From Neorhizobium huautlense (GTDB lineage Bacteria > Pseudomonadota > Alphaproteobacteria > Rhizobiales > Rhizobiaceae): DNA of 64,000 bases. The DNA is taken from the NCBI RefSeq assembly GCF_002968575.1, contig NZ_PVBM01000016.1, forward strand, positions 1 to 64,000. The letters are read 5' to 3'. The notes beneath the pieces were generated by a model, which worked only from the letters and a program-made list of their open reading frames with translations, made no database searches and had not been told where the DNA came from. Positions 28,586-37,212 of the stretch are shown in pieces (positions within the stretch are counted from its first letter, which is position 1; every line of letters begins with the position of its first letter). Both the position numbers and the translations under genes were made by a program.

Positions 28586-29209
28586 CTAAAGACCGGTTCG
28601 CACCCGCGGCCGCTGCAGTTCCGCCACCGTCATAACGAAGCGCAATTCAGCGGTTCCGCAATTCATGTAGGCATGCTTGTCTTCCGTTCGCGCCAGGACC
28701 GATGACCCCGCCTGCACCAGATACTCGCTTTCGCCAAGCTTCAGGGTGAGTTCGCCAACTTCGACATTGAGAAGTTCGAGTGTGCCAGGCGAATGGCCCG
28801 GCGATTCGAAAATTTCGCCAGGCAACAGCGTCCAGCGCCAAAGCTCGATCTCGTCCGGCCCGTTGGTTCCCACGAGAAGCGTGGCGCTTCCGCCCTTTGG
28901 ACCACGCCACAAGGTTGAAGCGTCTTGCGGAGGGACAATGCGGACCGGAACGCTCGAGGCGACGCCGACGAAATCGGCGACCGATACGCCGAGCGCCGTT
29001 GCAGCCCGGCACAACGTAGCGATGCTCGGATTGGCAGTCCCCTTTTCGATTTCGACGAGCATGCCCTTGCTCACACCGGACTTCCGAGAGAGCTCGTCGA
29101 GTGTCAGGCCGCTCTGGCGCCTGAACGTTTTCATGTTTTGGGAGACGGTTGCGCTGACGCGCTCGACGTCAGCGACCGATTCGGTCGATATATTGACTTT
29201 CTTTTCCAT
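28586..29209 (-). CDS. XRE-cupin transcriptional regulator
   Basis: 207 residues: HTH_XRE at about 23-80 (LTLDELSRKSGVSKGMLVEI, then EKGTANPSIATLCRAATALG) and a C-terminal cupin sensor (about 120-195, LLPGEIFESPGHSPGTLELL). Same architecture as SutR/YdcN-type and other amino-acid-responsive regulators. ATG at 29209 (MEKKV) is preferred to 29221. Divergent from the B3/B4 gene with only 43 bp between the two starts, in which a perfect palindrome lies; it likely represses both directions until its ligand is present. Confidence 0.9.
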   Translation of the reverse strand: MEKKVNISTESVADVERVSATVSQNMKTFRRQSGLTLDELSRKSGVSKGMLVEIEKGTANPSIATLCRAATALGVSVADFVGVASSVPVRIVPPQDASTLWRGPKGGSATLLVGTNGPDEIELWRWTLLPGEIFESPGHSPGTLELLNVEVGELTLKLGESEYLVQAGSSVLARTEDKHAYMNCGTAELRFVMTVAELQRPRVRTGL

Positions 29210-29222
29210 GGTCGATATCATA

Positions 29223-29235
29223 GACCAAATTGGTC
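29223..29235. promoter_or_regulatory. Operator palindrome GACCAA-A-TTGGTC
   Basis: A perfect inverted repeat with a single central base, between the divergent regulator (start 29209) and B3/B4 gene (start 29253). Very likely the XRE-cupin binding site. A 10-base half, ATAGACCAAA, recurs inverted at 36074-36083 before the homoserine operon. Confidence 0.7.
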
Positions 29236-29252
29236 AATGGGAGCTAGAGGGC

Positions 29253-30011
29253 ATGTTGGATTTTCCGGTGATCGACACCGATATCGTAAAAATCGCACCG
29301 GACTTTCGCGCGATCAGCATTCTGGTTGACGCCAACGATGGGGTGCGCGGCACAATGAGCCGCGACGTCCTTGGGGAAGCCTGTGATTTCGTGCGCACCG
29401 GCGGACCGCAATGGGCGGACGCGCATCTCGCTTCCTGGGCGGAAGTCTATAGCCGCTTTGGCGCAAAGCCCAATCGAACGCCGTGTTCTGCGCAGGCGCT
29501 GAAAAAGCGGGTCGACAAAGACGGTCGCCTTCCGTCGATCGGCCCGCTGGTTGACCTTTACAACGCGGTGAGCCTGCGTTTTGCAGTGCCGGTTGGCGGC
29601 GAAAATTTCGATGCCTATGTGGGCCAGCCGCGGCTGTCGATCGCCGACGGCACGGAAGCCTTCGATACGGTTGCAAACGGCGAGGCGATCATCGAGCACC
29701 CGTCCAAAGGCGAAGTGATCTGGCGCGATGACGTGGGTGTGACATGCCGCCGGTGGAACTGGCGGCAGGGAACGCGCACGCGGCTGGATTCTGTCGGCGG
29801 CCGGATGTGGTTCATCCTCGAGAGCCTTGGGACGATGCCGGAAGAGGCGCTTGAAGAGGCCGCGAACATGCTGGTGAACGGGCTTCGGCAACTGGCGCCT
29901 GGCTGTGAGGTCTATAGACATCTCCTCACGGCACAGGACACGCAGGCAGGCCCGGCGGCGAAGGTCAGTATATTGACCGATGGAGGCGTGTTTCCGTCGA
30001 AGGCCGACTGA
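29253..30011 (+). CDS. Standalone B3/B4 tRNA-editing-domain protein
   Basis: 252 residues of the COG3382 group, which corresponds to the editing B3/B4 module of phenylalanyl-tRNA synthetase beta chain without the synthetase. Recognisable segments: AISILVDANDGV, FGAKPNRTPCSAQALKKRV, PSIGPLVDLYNAVSLRFAVP and GEVIWRDDVGVTCRRWNWRQ. One member is known to deacylate canavanyl-tRNA(Arg), protecting the cell from canavanine in protein. ATG at 29253 has GGGAG/GAGG upstream. Divergent from an XRE-cupin regulator and upstream of the ABC transporter on the same strand; context supports an editing role against an imported amino-acid analogue. Confidence 0.88.
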   Translation: MLDFPVIDTDIVKIAPDFRAISILVDANDGVRGTMSRDVLGEACDFVRTGGPQWADAHLASWAEVYSRFGAKPNRTPCSAQALKKRVDKDGRLPSIGPLVDLYNAVSLRFAVPVGGENFDAYVGQPRLSIADGTEAFDTVANGEAIIEHPSKGEVIWRDDVGVTCRRWNWRQGTRTRLDSVGGRMWFILESLGTMPEEALEEAANMLVNGLRQLAPGCEVYRHLLTAQDTQAGPAAKVSILTDGGVFPSKAD

Positions 30012-30119
30012 CCAGCGGTTACCCCTGATTAAGATCAACGATTTTTTGTCGCGGCGACGTGGCGGTGGCGAAGCTGTGCCCGGAGGAGTGGGTGCACGTC
30101 GCATCGCAAAGGAGGAACA

Positions 30120-30902
30120 ATGCGCCCTGAGACACACGTGCCGGCCTTGGTCGTGAATGACGTTCATAAAAGCTATGGATCCCACAAGGTGCTGAAGGGT
30201 ATTTCCCTTTCGGCTGAAAAGGGTGACGTTGTTTCGATCATCGGGTCATCGGGCTCCGGCAAGAGCACCTTCCTGCGCTGCATCAATTTCCTTGAGATTC
30301 CGGATCGTGGGTCCTTTCGCATCAATGGCGAAGATGTTGCGTTCAGAAGCGGCCGGGACGGAAAATCGCAGCCTGCCAACTGGCGGCAGATCGAAAGGCT
30401 GAGGACGGGCCTGGGCATGGTCTTCCAGAGCTTCAACCTTTGGCAACATATGACCATCCTTCAAAACGTCATCGAAGCACCCGTACATGTGCTCGGCGTC
30501 GAGCGGGCAGCAGCCATCGAGAAGGCCGAAGCCCTGCTGGCAAAGGTCGGTCTCTACGAGAAGAAGGATGCCTACCCTGCTTTTCTCTCCGGCGGCCAGC
30601 AGCAACGCGCCTCCATCGCCCGTGCACTCTGCGTCGATCCCTCCGTCATGCTGTTCGATGAGCCGACCTCTGCCCTTGATCCCGAGCTTGTCGGCGAGGT
30701 GTTGAAAGTCATCCGCGGCCTCGCAGAGGAGGGTCGCACCATGATCATGGTCACTCACGAGATGAAGTTCGCTCGCGATGTCTCGACACGCGTCATGTTT
30801 CTGCACCAGGGCCAAGTGGAGGAAGAAGGTTCCCCCGCACAGGTCTTCGGCGCACCCACGAGCGCTCGCTGCAAGGAATTCGTTGCAGCCGGTTCGCACT
30901 GA
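30120..30902 (+). CDS. Polar amino-acid ABC transporter ATP-binding protein
   Basis: 260 residues, HisP/OccP-like. Walker A GSSGSGKSTFLRC, Q-loop GMVFQSFNLWQHMT, signature LSGGQQQRASIARALC, Walker B VMLFDEPTSALDPE and switch His in VTHEMKFARDV. The closest family members transport basic or polar amino acids (histidine, arginine, octopine, nopaline). Preceded by AGGAGG. Starts a four-gene transporter set. Confidence 0.93.
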   Translation: MRPETHVPALVVNDVHKSYGSHKVLKGISLSAEKGDVVSIIGSSGSGKSTFLRCINFLEIPDRGSFRINGEDVAFRSGRDGKSQPANWRQIERLRTGLGMVFQSFNLWQHMTILQNVIEAPVHVLGVERAAAIEKAEALLAKVGLYEKKDAYPAFLSGGQQQRASIARALCVDPSVMLFDEPTSALDPELVGEVLKVIRGLAEEGRTMIMVTHEMKFARDVSTRVMFLHQGQVEEEGSPAQVFGAPTSARCKEFVAAGSH

Positions 30903-30939
30903 CCACTCAACAGTCTCAACAGCAAAAAGGGGAATGCAA

Positions 30940-31701
30940 ATGAAGCACCTAGGAAAAGCGCTTGCCATCACGTTGTTCATGATGGCGGCAGATGCGCATG
31001 CAGAAATCCGCTTTGGCATCGTCAACGAGGCCTACCCGCCTTACACGACCAAGGACGCCTCCGGTAAAGCGATTGGCTGGGAAATCGACCTCATGGACGC
31101 GGTATGTGAGGAACTCAATGAGAAATGCACGATCGTCGACGTTGCGTGGGATGGCCTCATTCCGGCACTGGAAAGCAAGAAGATCGACGTGATCTGGTCC
31201 TCCATGTCGATCACCGACGAACGCAAGAAGCGGATCGACTTCACCGACAAGTACTATTCGGCACTGGCCGGGATGATCGGCCCGAAGGACGGCGCCATGG
31301 GGGTCACGGCCAAGGAACTGAAGGACAAAACGGTGGGCATTGCCGTTTCGACGACCCAGTCGGCATATTTCAAGGAGCACTTTGCCGACGTCGCTAGCGA
31401 GAAAAGCTACGCGACAGTCGATGAGTCCTTTCAGGACCTCGCGTCCGGCCGCATCGATTATGTCTTTGCTGACACGGGCCCGCTCAAGGAGTTTCTAAAA
31501 ACCGATCTGGGACAGGGATGCTGCGAGTACAAGGGCAATGTCGAACCGGATGACGCCATTCTTGGCGCAGGTGTGGGTGGCGGTGTGCGCAAGGGTGATG
31601 ACGAGCTCCGTGAACGGCTGAACGCCGCCATAAAAGCGGTCAGAGCCAGCGGCGAATACGCCGAATTCAGCAAGAAGTTTTTCGACTACGACCCCTATTG
31701 A
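30940..31701 (+). CDS. Amino-acid ABC transporter substrate-binding protein
   Basis: 253 residues, periplasmic binding protein family 3. Signal peptide of about 21 residues (MKHLGKALAITLFMMAADAHA) with cleavage before EIRFG. Conserved IRFGIVNEAYPPYT, GKAIGWEIDLMDAVCEEL and later GRIDYVFADTGPL. AAGGGG sits eight bases before ATG 30940; ATG at 30934 is the alternative. Ligand likely a basic or polar amino acid. A pair of Cys (GQGCCEY) is unusual. Confidence 0.92.
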   Translation: MKHLGKALAITLFMMAADAHAEIRFGIVNEAYPPYTTKDASGKAIGWEIDLMDAVCEELNEKCTIVDVAWDGLIPALESKKIDVIWSSMSITDERKKRIDFTDKYYSALAGMIGPKDGAMGVTAKELKDKTVGIAVSTTQSAYFKEHFADVASEKSYATVDESFQDLASGRIDYVFADTGPLKEFLKTDLGQGCCEYKGNVEPDDAILGAGVGGGVRKGDDELRERLNAAIKAVRASGEYAEFSKKFFDYDPY

Positions 31702-31767
31702 GACAGATGACGCTGCCGATTGCCGCGCAAGCCGCGGTGATCGGCACACCCGATTGGAAGACTTCCC

Positions 31768-32490
31768 ATGAACACTCCACATTCAGCGCTGGACCTGTTG
31801 TCATTGACTCCACCCGGGTGGGGCGGCGTGTTGCTGGCTGGTGCGCTGGCAACCGTCCTGATCTCGGCTGGTGCGTATCTGGTCGGAATGATGATAGGCT
31901 TCTTCGGCGCCCTTGGAAAACTGAGTGGGATTCCCCCGCTGCGGTCCCTTCTGAATGCTTATACGACAATCGTTCGAGCCGTTCCTGAGCTCATTTTGAT
32001 CGTTGCCTTGTACTATGCGGGAACCGACGGACTAAACCGCCTGCTTGCCTTGGCGGGCGTCGGACCTGTCGAGGTCAATGGCCTTGTCGCGGCTGTCGCG
32101 GTGCTCGGTTTCGTACAGGGGGCCTACATGACGGAGGTCCTGCGCGGCGCAATCCTGGCAATTCCGGTGGGACAGCTGGAGGCAGCCAAGGCGTTCGGCA
32201 TGCGCCCGACGCTGCGCTTCCGCAGGATCGTGCTTCCGGGTCTCATTCCGAACGCGCTGCCGGGTTTTGCCAATCTCTGGATGTCGGTTATCAAGGATAG
32301 CGCATTGATTGCCGTCGTCGGCTATCAGGAGCTGGCGCTGGCCGCACGCGTCGCTGCGAGCAACACCAAGGAATACATGGTGTTTTTTCTCGCAGCTGCA
32401 GCCCTCTATCTCGTGATCACCATCGTCTCAAACATGCTCTTCTCTGCGCTCGAAGTCTCCTTCCGCCGCGGACAAAAGCCGGCTTCATAA
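31768..32490 (+). CDS. Amino-acid ABC transporter permease (HisQ-like)
   Basis: 240 residues with about five membrane segments and the EAA loop EAAKAFGMRPTLRFRRIVLP that docks on the ATPase. Typical NAYTTIVRAVPELILIVALYY segment after the first helices. Pairs with the next gene, 12 bp downstream, to form the membrane channel. Confidence 0.92.
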   Translation: MNTPHSALDLLSLTPPGWGGVLLAGALATVLISAGAYLVGMMIGFFGALGKLSGIPPLRSLLNAYTTIVRAVPELILIVALYYAGTDGLNRLLALAGVGPVEVNGLVAAVAVLGFVQGAYMTEVLRGAILAIPVGQLEAAKAFGMRPTLRFRRIVLPGLIPNALPGFANLWMSVIKDSALIAVVGYQELALAARVAASNTKEYMVFFLAAAALYLVITIVSNMLFSALEVSFRRGQKPAS

Positions 32491-32502
32491 GGGAGTTTGG
32501 AC

Positions 32503-33192
32503 ATGGATTTCAGCTGGATCTTTTCCTATCGAGACCTGCTCATACAAGGCGCGTTCCTCACCTGCTTGCTACTTGCGATTTCGGTGACCTGCGGCTTTGT
32601 GCTTGCGGTCTTCCTGGCGATCGCCCAGGTTGGCCGCAACCCGGGCGCGCGCTGGCTGTCAAAGGGCTACTGCACGTTCTTCCGTGGCACGCCGCTCTTG
32701 ATCCAGCTTTGGCTCCTCTACTACGGCCTCGGCACCTATCTACCCTATGTGCCTGGGCTGAGAACCAGTTTCCTTTGGCCACTGCTGAGGGAGGGCCTTT
32801 TCTTCGCTGCCCTTGCGCTAACGCTGAATTTTGCAGCCTACCAAGGAGAAATCCTCAGAGGCGCGATGTTGGCGGTCCCAAGGGGCGAGCTTGAGGCGGC
32901 CCGCGCCGTCGGCATGTCGCAAGCCAAGATTCTTCGCCGTATCTGGCTTCCCCGCGCCATAAGGATCGGACTTCCTACCTTTGCCGGAGAGGTGGTCCTT
33001 CAGCTCAAAGCCACACCCATCGTCTTTTCCGTGACGGTGATGGACCTATACGGCGCCGCCTACAAGATCCGTCAGGATACGCTGCTCGTTTACGAGCCAC
33101 TGCTTCTCGTCACCCTCTTCTATGTCGGCCTGACTTTTTTCATCACTCAGGCCTTCCAGAAACTTGAAAATGCTGTGCCGACGCGCCGATAG
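32503..33192 (+). CDS. Amino-acid ABC transporter permease (HisM-like)
   Basis: 229 residues, about five membrane segments, with FFRGTPLLIQLWLLYYGL and the EAA loop EAARAVGMSQAKILRRIWLP. ATG at 32503 with AGGGAG upstream is preferred over the TTG at 32497. Second half of the heterodimeric channel. Followed after 39 bp by a PLP gamma-lyase, so uptake and breakdown are coupled. Confidence 0.92.
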   Translation: MDFSWIFSYRDLLIQGAFLTCLLLAISVTCGFVLAVFLAIAQVGRNPGARWLSKGYCTFFRGTPLLIQLWLLYYGLGTYLPYVPGLRTSFLWPLLREGLFFAALALTLNFAAYQGEILRGAMLAVPRGELEAARAVGMSQAKILRRIWLPRAIRIGLPTFAGEVVLQLKATPIVFSVTVMDLYGAAYKIRQDTLLVYEPLLLVTLFYVGLTFFITQAFQKLENAVPTRR

Positions 33193-33231
33193 CGCCGGTC
33201 AAGACCCATGAACAAAACCAGAGGCCACGAC

Positions 33232-34443
33232 ATGTCCAGACCAAACAAACATGAGCTTTCAACGCTCTCCTTCGAAACGCTTTCGGTACACGGCGGCAAC
33301 GAGATTGACCAGACGTCAGGTGCGATACGCACGCCGATCGTCATGGCGAATTCGTATCTTCTTCCCTACGACCCCTCGACCATGGACTGGTCCGACACCG
33401 AGGCGCCCTCCTACACCCGAAACTCCGGGCACAATCAGATCTGCCTGCAGCGCAAGCTGGCGGCCATGGAAGGCGGCGAGGACGCAGCCGTCTTCGCAAC
33501 CGGTGTGGCAGCGCTTCATGCCGTGTTCTTCACCTTCCTAAAGAGCGGCGATCATGTCATCGTCGGCGACGTGACCTACGAAGCGGTCTGGCGGCTTTTT
33601 GCCGAACTCCTGCCGCAGCGCTACAAGATCGAGGCCACCTTCGTCGATATGGGCGACATGGATGCGGTGAGGGCGGCGGTGCGGCCCAACACCAAGCTGA
33701 TCCATACCGAAACGATTGCCAACCCGACCACAAAAGTCGCCGACATCGCAACGCTCGTGTCCATCGCCAAGGAAGCCGGAGCTCTTCTGTCGGTGGATTC
33801 AACCTTTACCCCTCCTCCCTTCTTCCGGCCGCTGGCACTCGGCGCTGATCTCGTCATCCACTCCCTGACCAAGTATATCAATGGTCATGGTGACGCGATG
33901 GGCGGGGTGGTGATTGGGTCCAAGGATCTAGTCCATCATGTGAAGGCGGATGCCCTCGTTGATCTCGGCGGTACGATTTCACCGTTCAATGCCTGGCTCA
34001 TCACCCGTGGGTCGGTCACCCTCCCCTTGCGCCTCAAGCAGCAGTTCGCCACCGCACAGACCGTTGCGGATTACCTTTCCGGCGACAATCGTGTTGCCTA
34101 TGTCACCTATCCAGGACTTGAGAGCCACGACCAGCATCAGCTGGCAAAGGCGCAATTTGCAGGCAAGGGTTATGGTGGAGTGATGGCCTTCGCTGTCAAC
34201 GGTGATCCGGACGCTCAGAACCGCTTCGTCGCCAATCTGAAGGTGATCACTTCGGCTGTTTCACTCGGTCATGATGAGACGCTGATTGTTCATGTCGGAG
34301 GAAGCGGTCGCGGCGGAGCCGAGCGCTATCCGCTAAACTTCCAGAAGTATGGCCATCTGCGTCTTTCCATCGGACTCGAGGACCCGCAGGACCTCATCGC
34401 CGATATCGAGCACGCACTTGATGAGACCTTCAACCGGTTCTGA
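33232..34443 (+). CDS. PLP-dependent gamma-lyase-like enzyme (candidate canavanine gamma-lyase)
   Basis: 403 residues of the cystathionine gamma-lyase/methionine gamma-lyase family. Tyr and Arg of the inter-subunit motif are present (SYTRNSGHNQICLQR), the stacking Tyr is in VGDVTYEAVWRLF, Asp in LSVDSTFTPPPFF and PLP Lys in HSLTKYINGHGDA. ATG at 33232 has AGAGG seven bases upstream; ATG at 33208 is an alternative. Directly after the transporter genes and before the guanidinium exporter gene. Canavanine gamma-lyases of this family release hydroxyguanidine and yield homoserine, which the downstream operon could use. Other gamma-substituted substrates are possible. Confidence 0.85.
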   Translation: MSRPNKHELSTLSFETLSVHGGNEIDQTSGAIRTPIVMANSYLLPYDPSTMDWSDTEAPSYTRNSGHNQICLQRKLAAMEGGEDAAVFATGVAALHAVFFTFLKSGDHVIVGDVTYEAVWRLFAELLPQRYKIEATFVDMGDMDAVRAAVRPNTKLIHTETIANPTTKVADIATLVSIAKEAGALLSVDSTFTPPPFFRPLALGADLVIHSLTKYINGHGDAMGGVVIGSKDLVHHVKADALVDLGGTISPFNAWLITRGSVTLPLRLKQQFATAQTVADYLSGDNRVAYVTYPGLESHDQHQLAKAQFAGKGYGGVMAFAVNGDPDAQNRFVANLKVITSAVSLGHDETLIVHVGGSGRGGAERYPLNFQKYGHLRLSIGLEDPQDLIADIEHALDETFNRF

Positions 34444-34465
34444 AGATGCCAGTTCAGCCATTCGG

Positions 34466-34503
34466 TGTAGCGGGAAGGATCTCCTGAAGACGGTCTCGCT
34501 ACA
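34466..34503 (+). promoter_or_regulatory. Leader hairpin before sugE
   Basis: TGTAGCGGGA and TCTCGCTACA pair over ten positions with one G-U, enclosing a smaller AGGA-TC-TCCT hairpin. It lies between the gamma-lyase stop and the sugE start. It has no U-tract, so may be an RNA processing or attenuation structure. It does not match the guanidine riboswitch patterns I know. Confidence 0.4.
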
Positions 34504-34550
34504 TGAGCGTCGCTGCCGGTTCGATCCGGAATTCTCAAGGAACATATGAC

Positions 34551-34868
34551 ATGCATTGGATCATCCTGGCCATTGCAGGACTACTCGAGGTGGTCTGGGC
34601 CTTTTACATGAAAAAATCGGAAGGCTTCACGCTGCTTGTTCCGTCTGTGATCACTCTTGTCGCGATGATCGGAAGCGGGGTCCTGCTTTCGTTCTCGATG
34701 CGGGTTTTACCGCTTGGTACGGCCTATACCGTCTGGACTGGCATTGGAGCAATTGGGTCCTTCCTGCTCGGAATTCTGGTCTTGAACGAACCCGCAGCAC
34801 CAATGCGCATATTGGCCGGCATGATGATCGTTGCGGGTCTTGTGATGATGAAGCTGTCGAGTGTCTGA
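34551..34868 (+). CDS. sugE: SugE/Gdx family guanidinium exporter (SMR)
   Basis: 105 residues with four membrane helices. SugE subtype features: AGLLEVVWAFYMKKSEGF with the essential Glu in TM1, and GTAYTVWTGIGAIGSFLLG in TM3. This subtype exports guanidinium in exchange for protons rather than quaternary drugs. In a cluster with a gamma-lyase that may release (hydroxy)guanidine, an export role for that product fits. ATG at 34551 is preferred; the longer frame from 34503 has no hydrophobic extension. Confidence 0.92.
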   Translation: MHWIILAIAGLLEVVWAFYMKKSEGFTLLVPSVITLVAMIGSGVLLSFSMRVLPLGTAYTVWTGIGAIGSFLLGILVLNEPAAPMRILAGMMIVAGLVMMKLSSV

Positions 34869-34959
34869 GAGATGCAGCTCGGAGACGCAGCTTCGTGTCG
34901 AACGATGCCAAAGCAAAACGCGATCTCCTCTACGCCTAGAAGGCAGATTGGACCGAGAC

Positions 34960-35871
34960 ATGCTGGATTATCGCTCCGTTAGAGCCGTTATTGCAGTAAT
35001 CAGGCTGGGCAGCTTCGAAAGCGCCGCTCGCGAACTTCGTGTCACACAATCGGCCGTCTCGCAGCGCGTTAAGCAGCTGGAGAAACGTCTCGGCACAGCC
35101 TTGATCGTCAGAGGCAACCCTTGTTCCGCAACGAAAGAAGGTGAGCAGCTTGTTCGCCATTTTCAGCGCGTCGAGATGCTCGAGCACGATCTGGCCGCAG
35201 AATTTCCGCGCCTCACCGATCCCTGCTCCGCGTCCGAACGTTCCAGGCTGAGGATCGGTGCAGATCCAGAATGGCAGGGAAGCTGGATAGTTCAGGCACT
35301 CTCGGGCTTCACGCAGGACGCACCATTTCTTGTCGATTTGGTTCTGGATGAGACTGTTCGTGTCGGTGACAGGCTGCGTGCCGGCGAACTTCTTGCTGCA
35401 GTTACGCGTGAAGAGGAATTCGTAGAGGGGTATTCCAGCTTTTCATTGGGAAGCCTGCCCGTCACAGCCGTGGCGACGCCGGCCTTCATGCAGCATCATT
35501 TTCCCCGCGGGCTGCCGTCAGCGGCAATCGCGAGCGCCCCGGGCCTTGCGACGGGACCGACAGACCGCTTACCGCACCAGTGGATTAAGAGAGCACTCGG
35601 CGCGGACGTGAAGGTCTCCCTACATCGGCTGCCCTCACGTCGGAGCATCTTCGATGCAGCCCTCGCCGGCATTGGATGGGGTGTCGTCCCGGTTCACCTT
35701 GCCACAGATCACCTCAGATCCGGTGCGCTAGTCGAGCTGCGCTCCGGGACAGGCTTTGCCTTGCCGTTGTTTTGGCAGGTTGATCCTGTGGCAGTGAAAC
35801 AGTTGGAGAGGTTGACGGCAAGCGTCGTCCAGTTAGCGAAAAAGAACCTTGAACAAGATGGAAATACGTAG
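34960..35871 (+). CDS. ArgP-like LysR regulator
   Basis: 303 residues. HTH MLDYRSVRAVIAVIRLGSFE, then AARELRVTQSAVSQRVKQLE, typical of ArgP/IciA. ArgP responds to lysine/arginine and controls basic amino-acid export; mutants in E. coli are known for altered canavanine resistance. Here it follows sugE by 91 bp, so may control sugE or the transporter set in response to arginine-like ligands. ATG at 34960. Confidence 0.88.
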   Translation: MLDYRSVRAVIAVIRLGSFESAARELRVTQSAVSQRVKQLEKRLGTALIVRGNPCSATKEGEQLVRHFQRVEMLEHDLAAEFPRLTDPCSASERSRLRIGADPEWQGSWIVQALSGFTQDAPFLVDLVLDETVRVGDRLRAGELLAAVTREEEFVEGYSSFSLGSLPVTAVATPAFMQHHFPRGLPSAAIASAPGLATGPTDRLPHQWIKRALGADVKVSLHRLPSRRSIFDAALAGIGWGVVPVHLATDHLRSGALVELRSGTGFALPLFWQVDPVAVKQLERLTASVVQLAKKNLEQDGNT

Positions 35872-36073
35872 ATGCCGCTGCTCGACCGGCAACGATCAGC
35901 GGCACTGCCTGGAAATACGGAACACGAGCGGACTAACATGTTCATGATCCCGATCATAGACCGACACCCAACGAGCCTCCGGATACGCCGAAGCGGGTGT
36001 CACGTCTCAGCCACGGCCCAGTGCCTTGCATACCCAATCTAAACCACTGCGGAATGAGCGAAATGCACTGTTG

Positions 36074-36083
36074 TTTGGTCTAT
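36074..36083 (-). promoter_or_regulatory. Half-site of the XRE-cupin operator
   Basis: TTTGGTCTAT on the plus strand is the exact reverse complement of 29220-29229. It lies 67 bp before the homoserine dehydrogenase start. Only one half of the palindrome is present. Confidence 0.35.
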
Positions 36084-36150
36084 CTGCTCCGTTCCGCCTG
36101 AGCGATCCGCAATTCAAATTCGTGAAAGACAAGTCACCAGGAGGATCGTC

Positions 36151-37212
36151 ATGACAGTCTACAATATCGCTCTTATCGGATTTGGTGGGGTCAATCGGGC
36201 TCTTGCCGAGCTCATTGCGACCCGAAACCCGCAATGGCAGAGGGACCTGGGCTTCAGCCTGAACATCGTCGCCGTGAGCGACCTTTATCTCGGTTCGGTC
36301 ATCTCGCCCAACGGCCTTGACGCGAAGACACTGATTGAAGCGAATTTCACCAAGGGTGGTTTCGGACAGCTGTCTGGCGGCAGCGCCGAAGCGGACAACG
36401 AGACAATCATCAAGACAGCACCTGCCGACATCATTGTCGAGGCGACCTTCACCAATCCCAAGGATGGCGAACCGGCCGTATCTCATTGCCGCTGGGCGCT
36501 TCAGACCGGCAAGCATGTCGTCACGACGAATAAGGGGCCGGTTGCTATCGCGGCCCAGGAACTCAAGGACCTTGCCAAGGTAAACGGCCTCCATTTCGAA
36601 TACGAAGGCTCCGTCATGAGCGGCACTCCAGTCATTCGTATGGCTGAAAAGACGCTCGGCGGCGCTGAACTAAAGGGCTTCGAGGGCATCTTGAACGGCA
36701 CGTCAAACTTCATCCTTGGCCGCATGGAAGGCGGTCTCGACTTTGCCTCCGCCGTCAAGGAAGCCCAAGAGCTCGGTTACGCCGAAGCCGACCCGACCGC
36801 TGACGTGGAAGGTTTTGACGTGCGGCTCAAAGTCGTCATCCTCGCAAATGAGCTGCTTGGTGCCAAGCTCAGACCTGAGGATGTTACCTGCAACGGTATC
36901 TCCAAACTTTCTCTCGCTGACATTGAAGAAGCAACCCAGGCGAAGAGCCGCTGGAAGCTTATTGGATCAGCGGTCCGCAATGCTGATGGAAGAGTATCCG
37001 GCAACGTCTCCCCAAAACAGCTTCCTCTCGAGCACCCATTGGCAGGCGTGAATGGCGCAACCAACGCTGTCTCGTTGAACACCGAGCTGCTCGGCTCCGT
37101 AACGATCACAGGTCCAGGGGCTGGACGGATTGAAACGGCCTACGCCCTGCTCTCCGACATTGTCGCCATCCACAATGCACAGGCCAACGACGGCAAGAAG
37201 GATGCCGCATGA
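36151..37212 (+). CDS. Homoserine dehydrogenase, short form
   Basis: 353 residues, NAD(P) domain with [16 protein letters not shown] at the start and the substrate domain [37 protein letters not shown]. No C-terminal ACT domain, so feedback inhibition by threonine is unlikely; this suits a catabolic enzyme oxidising homoserine to aspartate 4-semialdehyde. AGGAGG precedes the ATG. First gene of a six-gene operon; its stop overlaps the next start (ATGATG). Confidence 0.93.
   Translation: MTVYNIALIGFGGVNRALAELIATRNPQWQRDLGFSLNIVAVSDLYLGSVISPNGLDAKTLIEANFTKGGFGQLSGGSAEADNETIIKTAPADIIVEATFTNPKDGEPAVSHCRWALQTGKHVVTTNKGPVAIAAQELKDLAKVNGLHFEYEGSVMSGTPVIRMAEKTLGGAELKGFEGILNGTSNFILGRMEGGLDFASAVKEAQELGYAEADPTADVEGFDVRLKVVILANELLGAKLRPEDVTCNGISKLSLADIEEATQAKSRWKLIGSAVRNADGRVSGNVSPKQLPLEHPLAGVNGATNAVSLNTELLGSVTITGPGAGRIETAYALLSDIVAIHNAQANDGKKDAA

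Noticed and set aside
34443-34550. Guanidine riboswitch before sugE
   Set aside because: Conserved motifs of the classes I know (ykkC-type, mini-ykkC ACGR loops) are not present; only a generic hairpin is.
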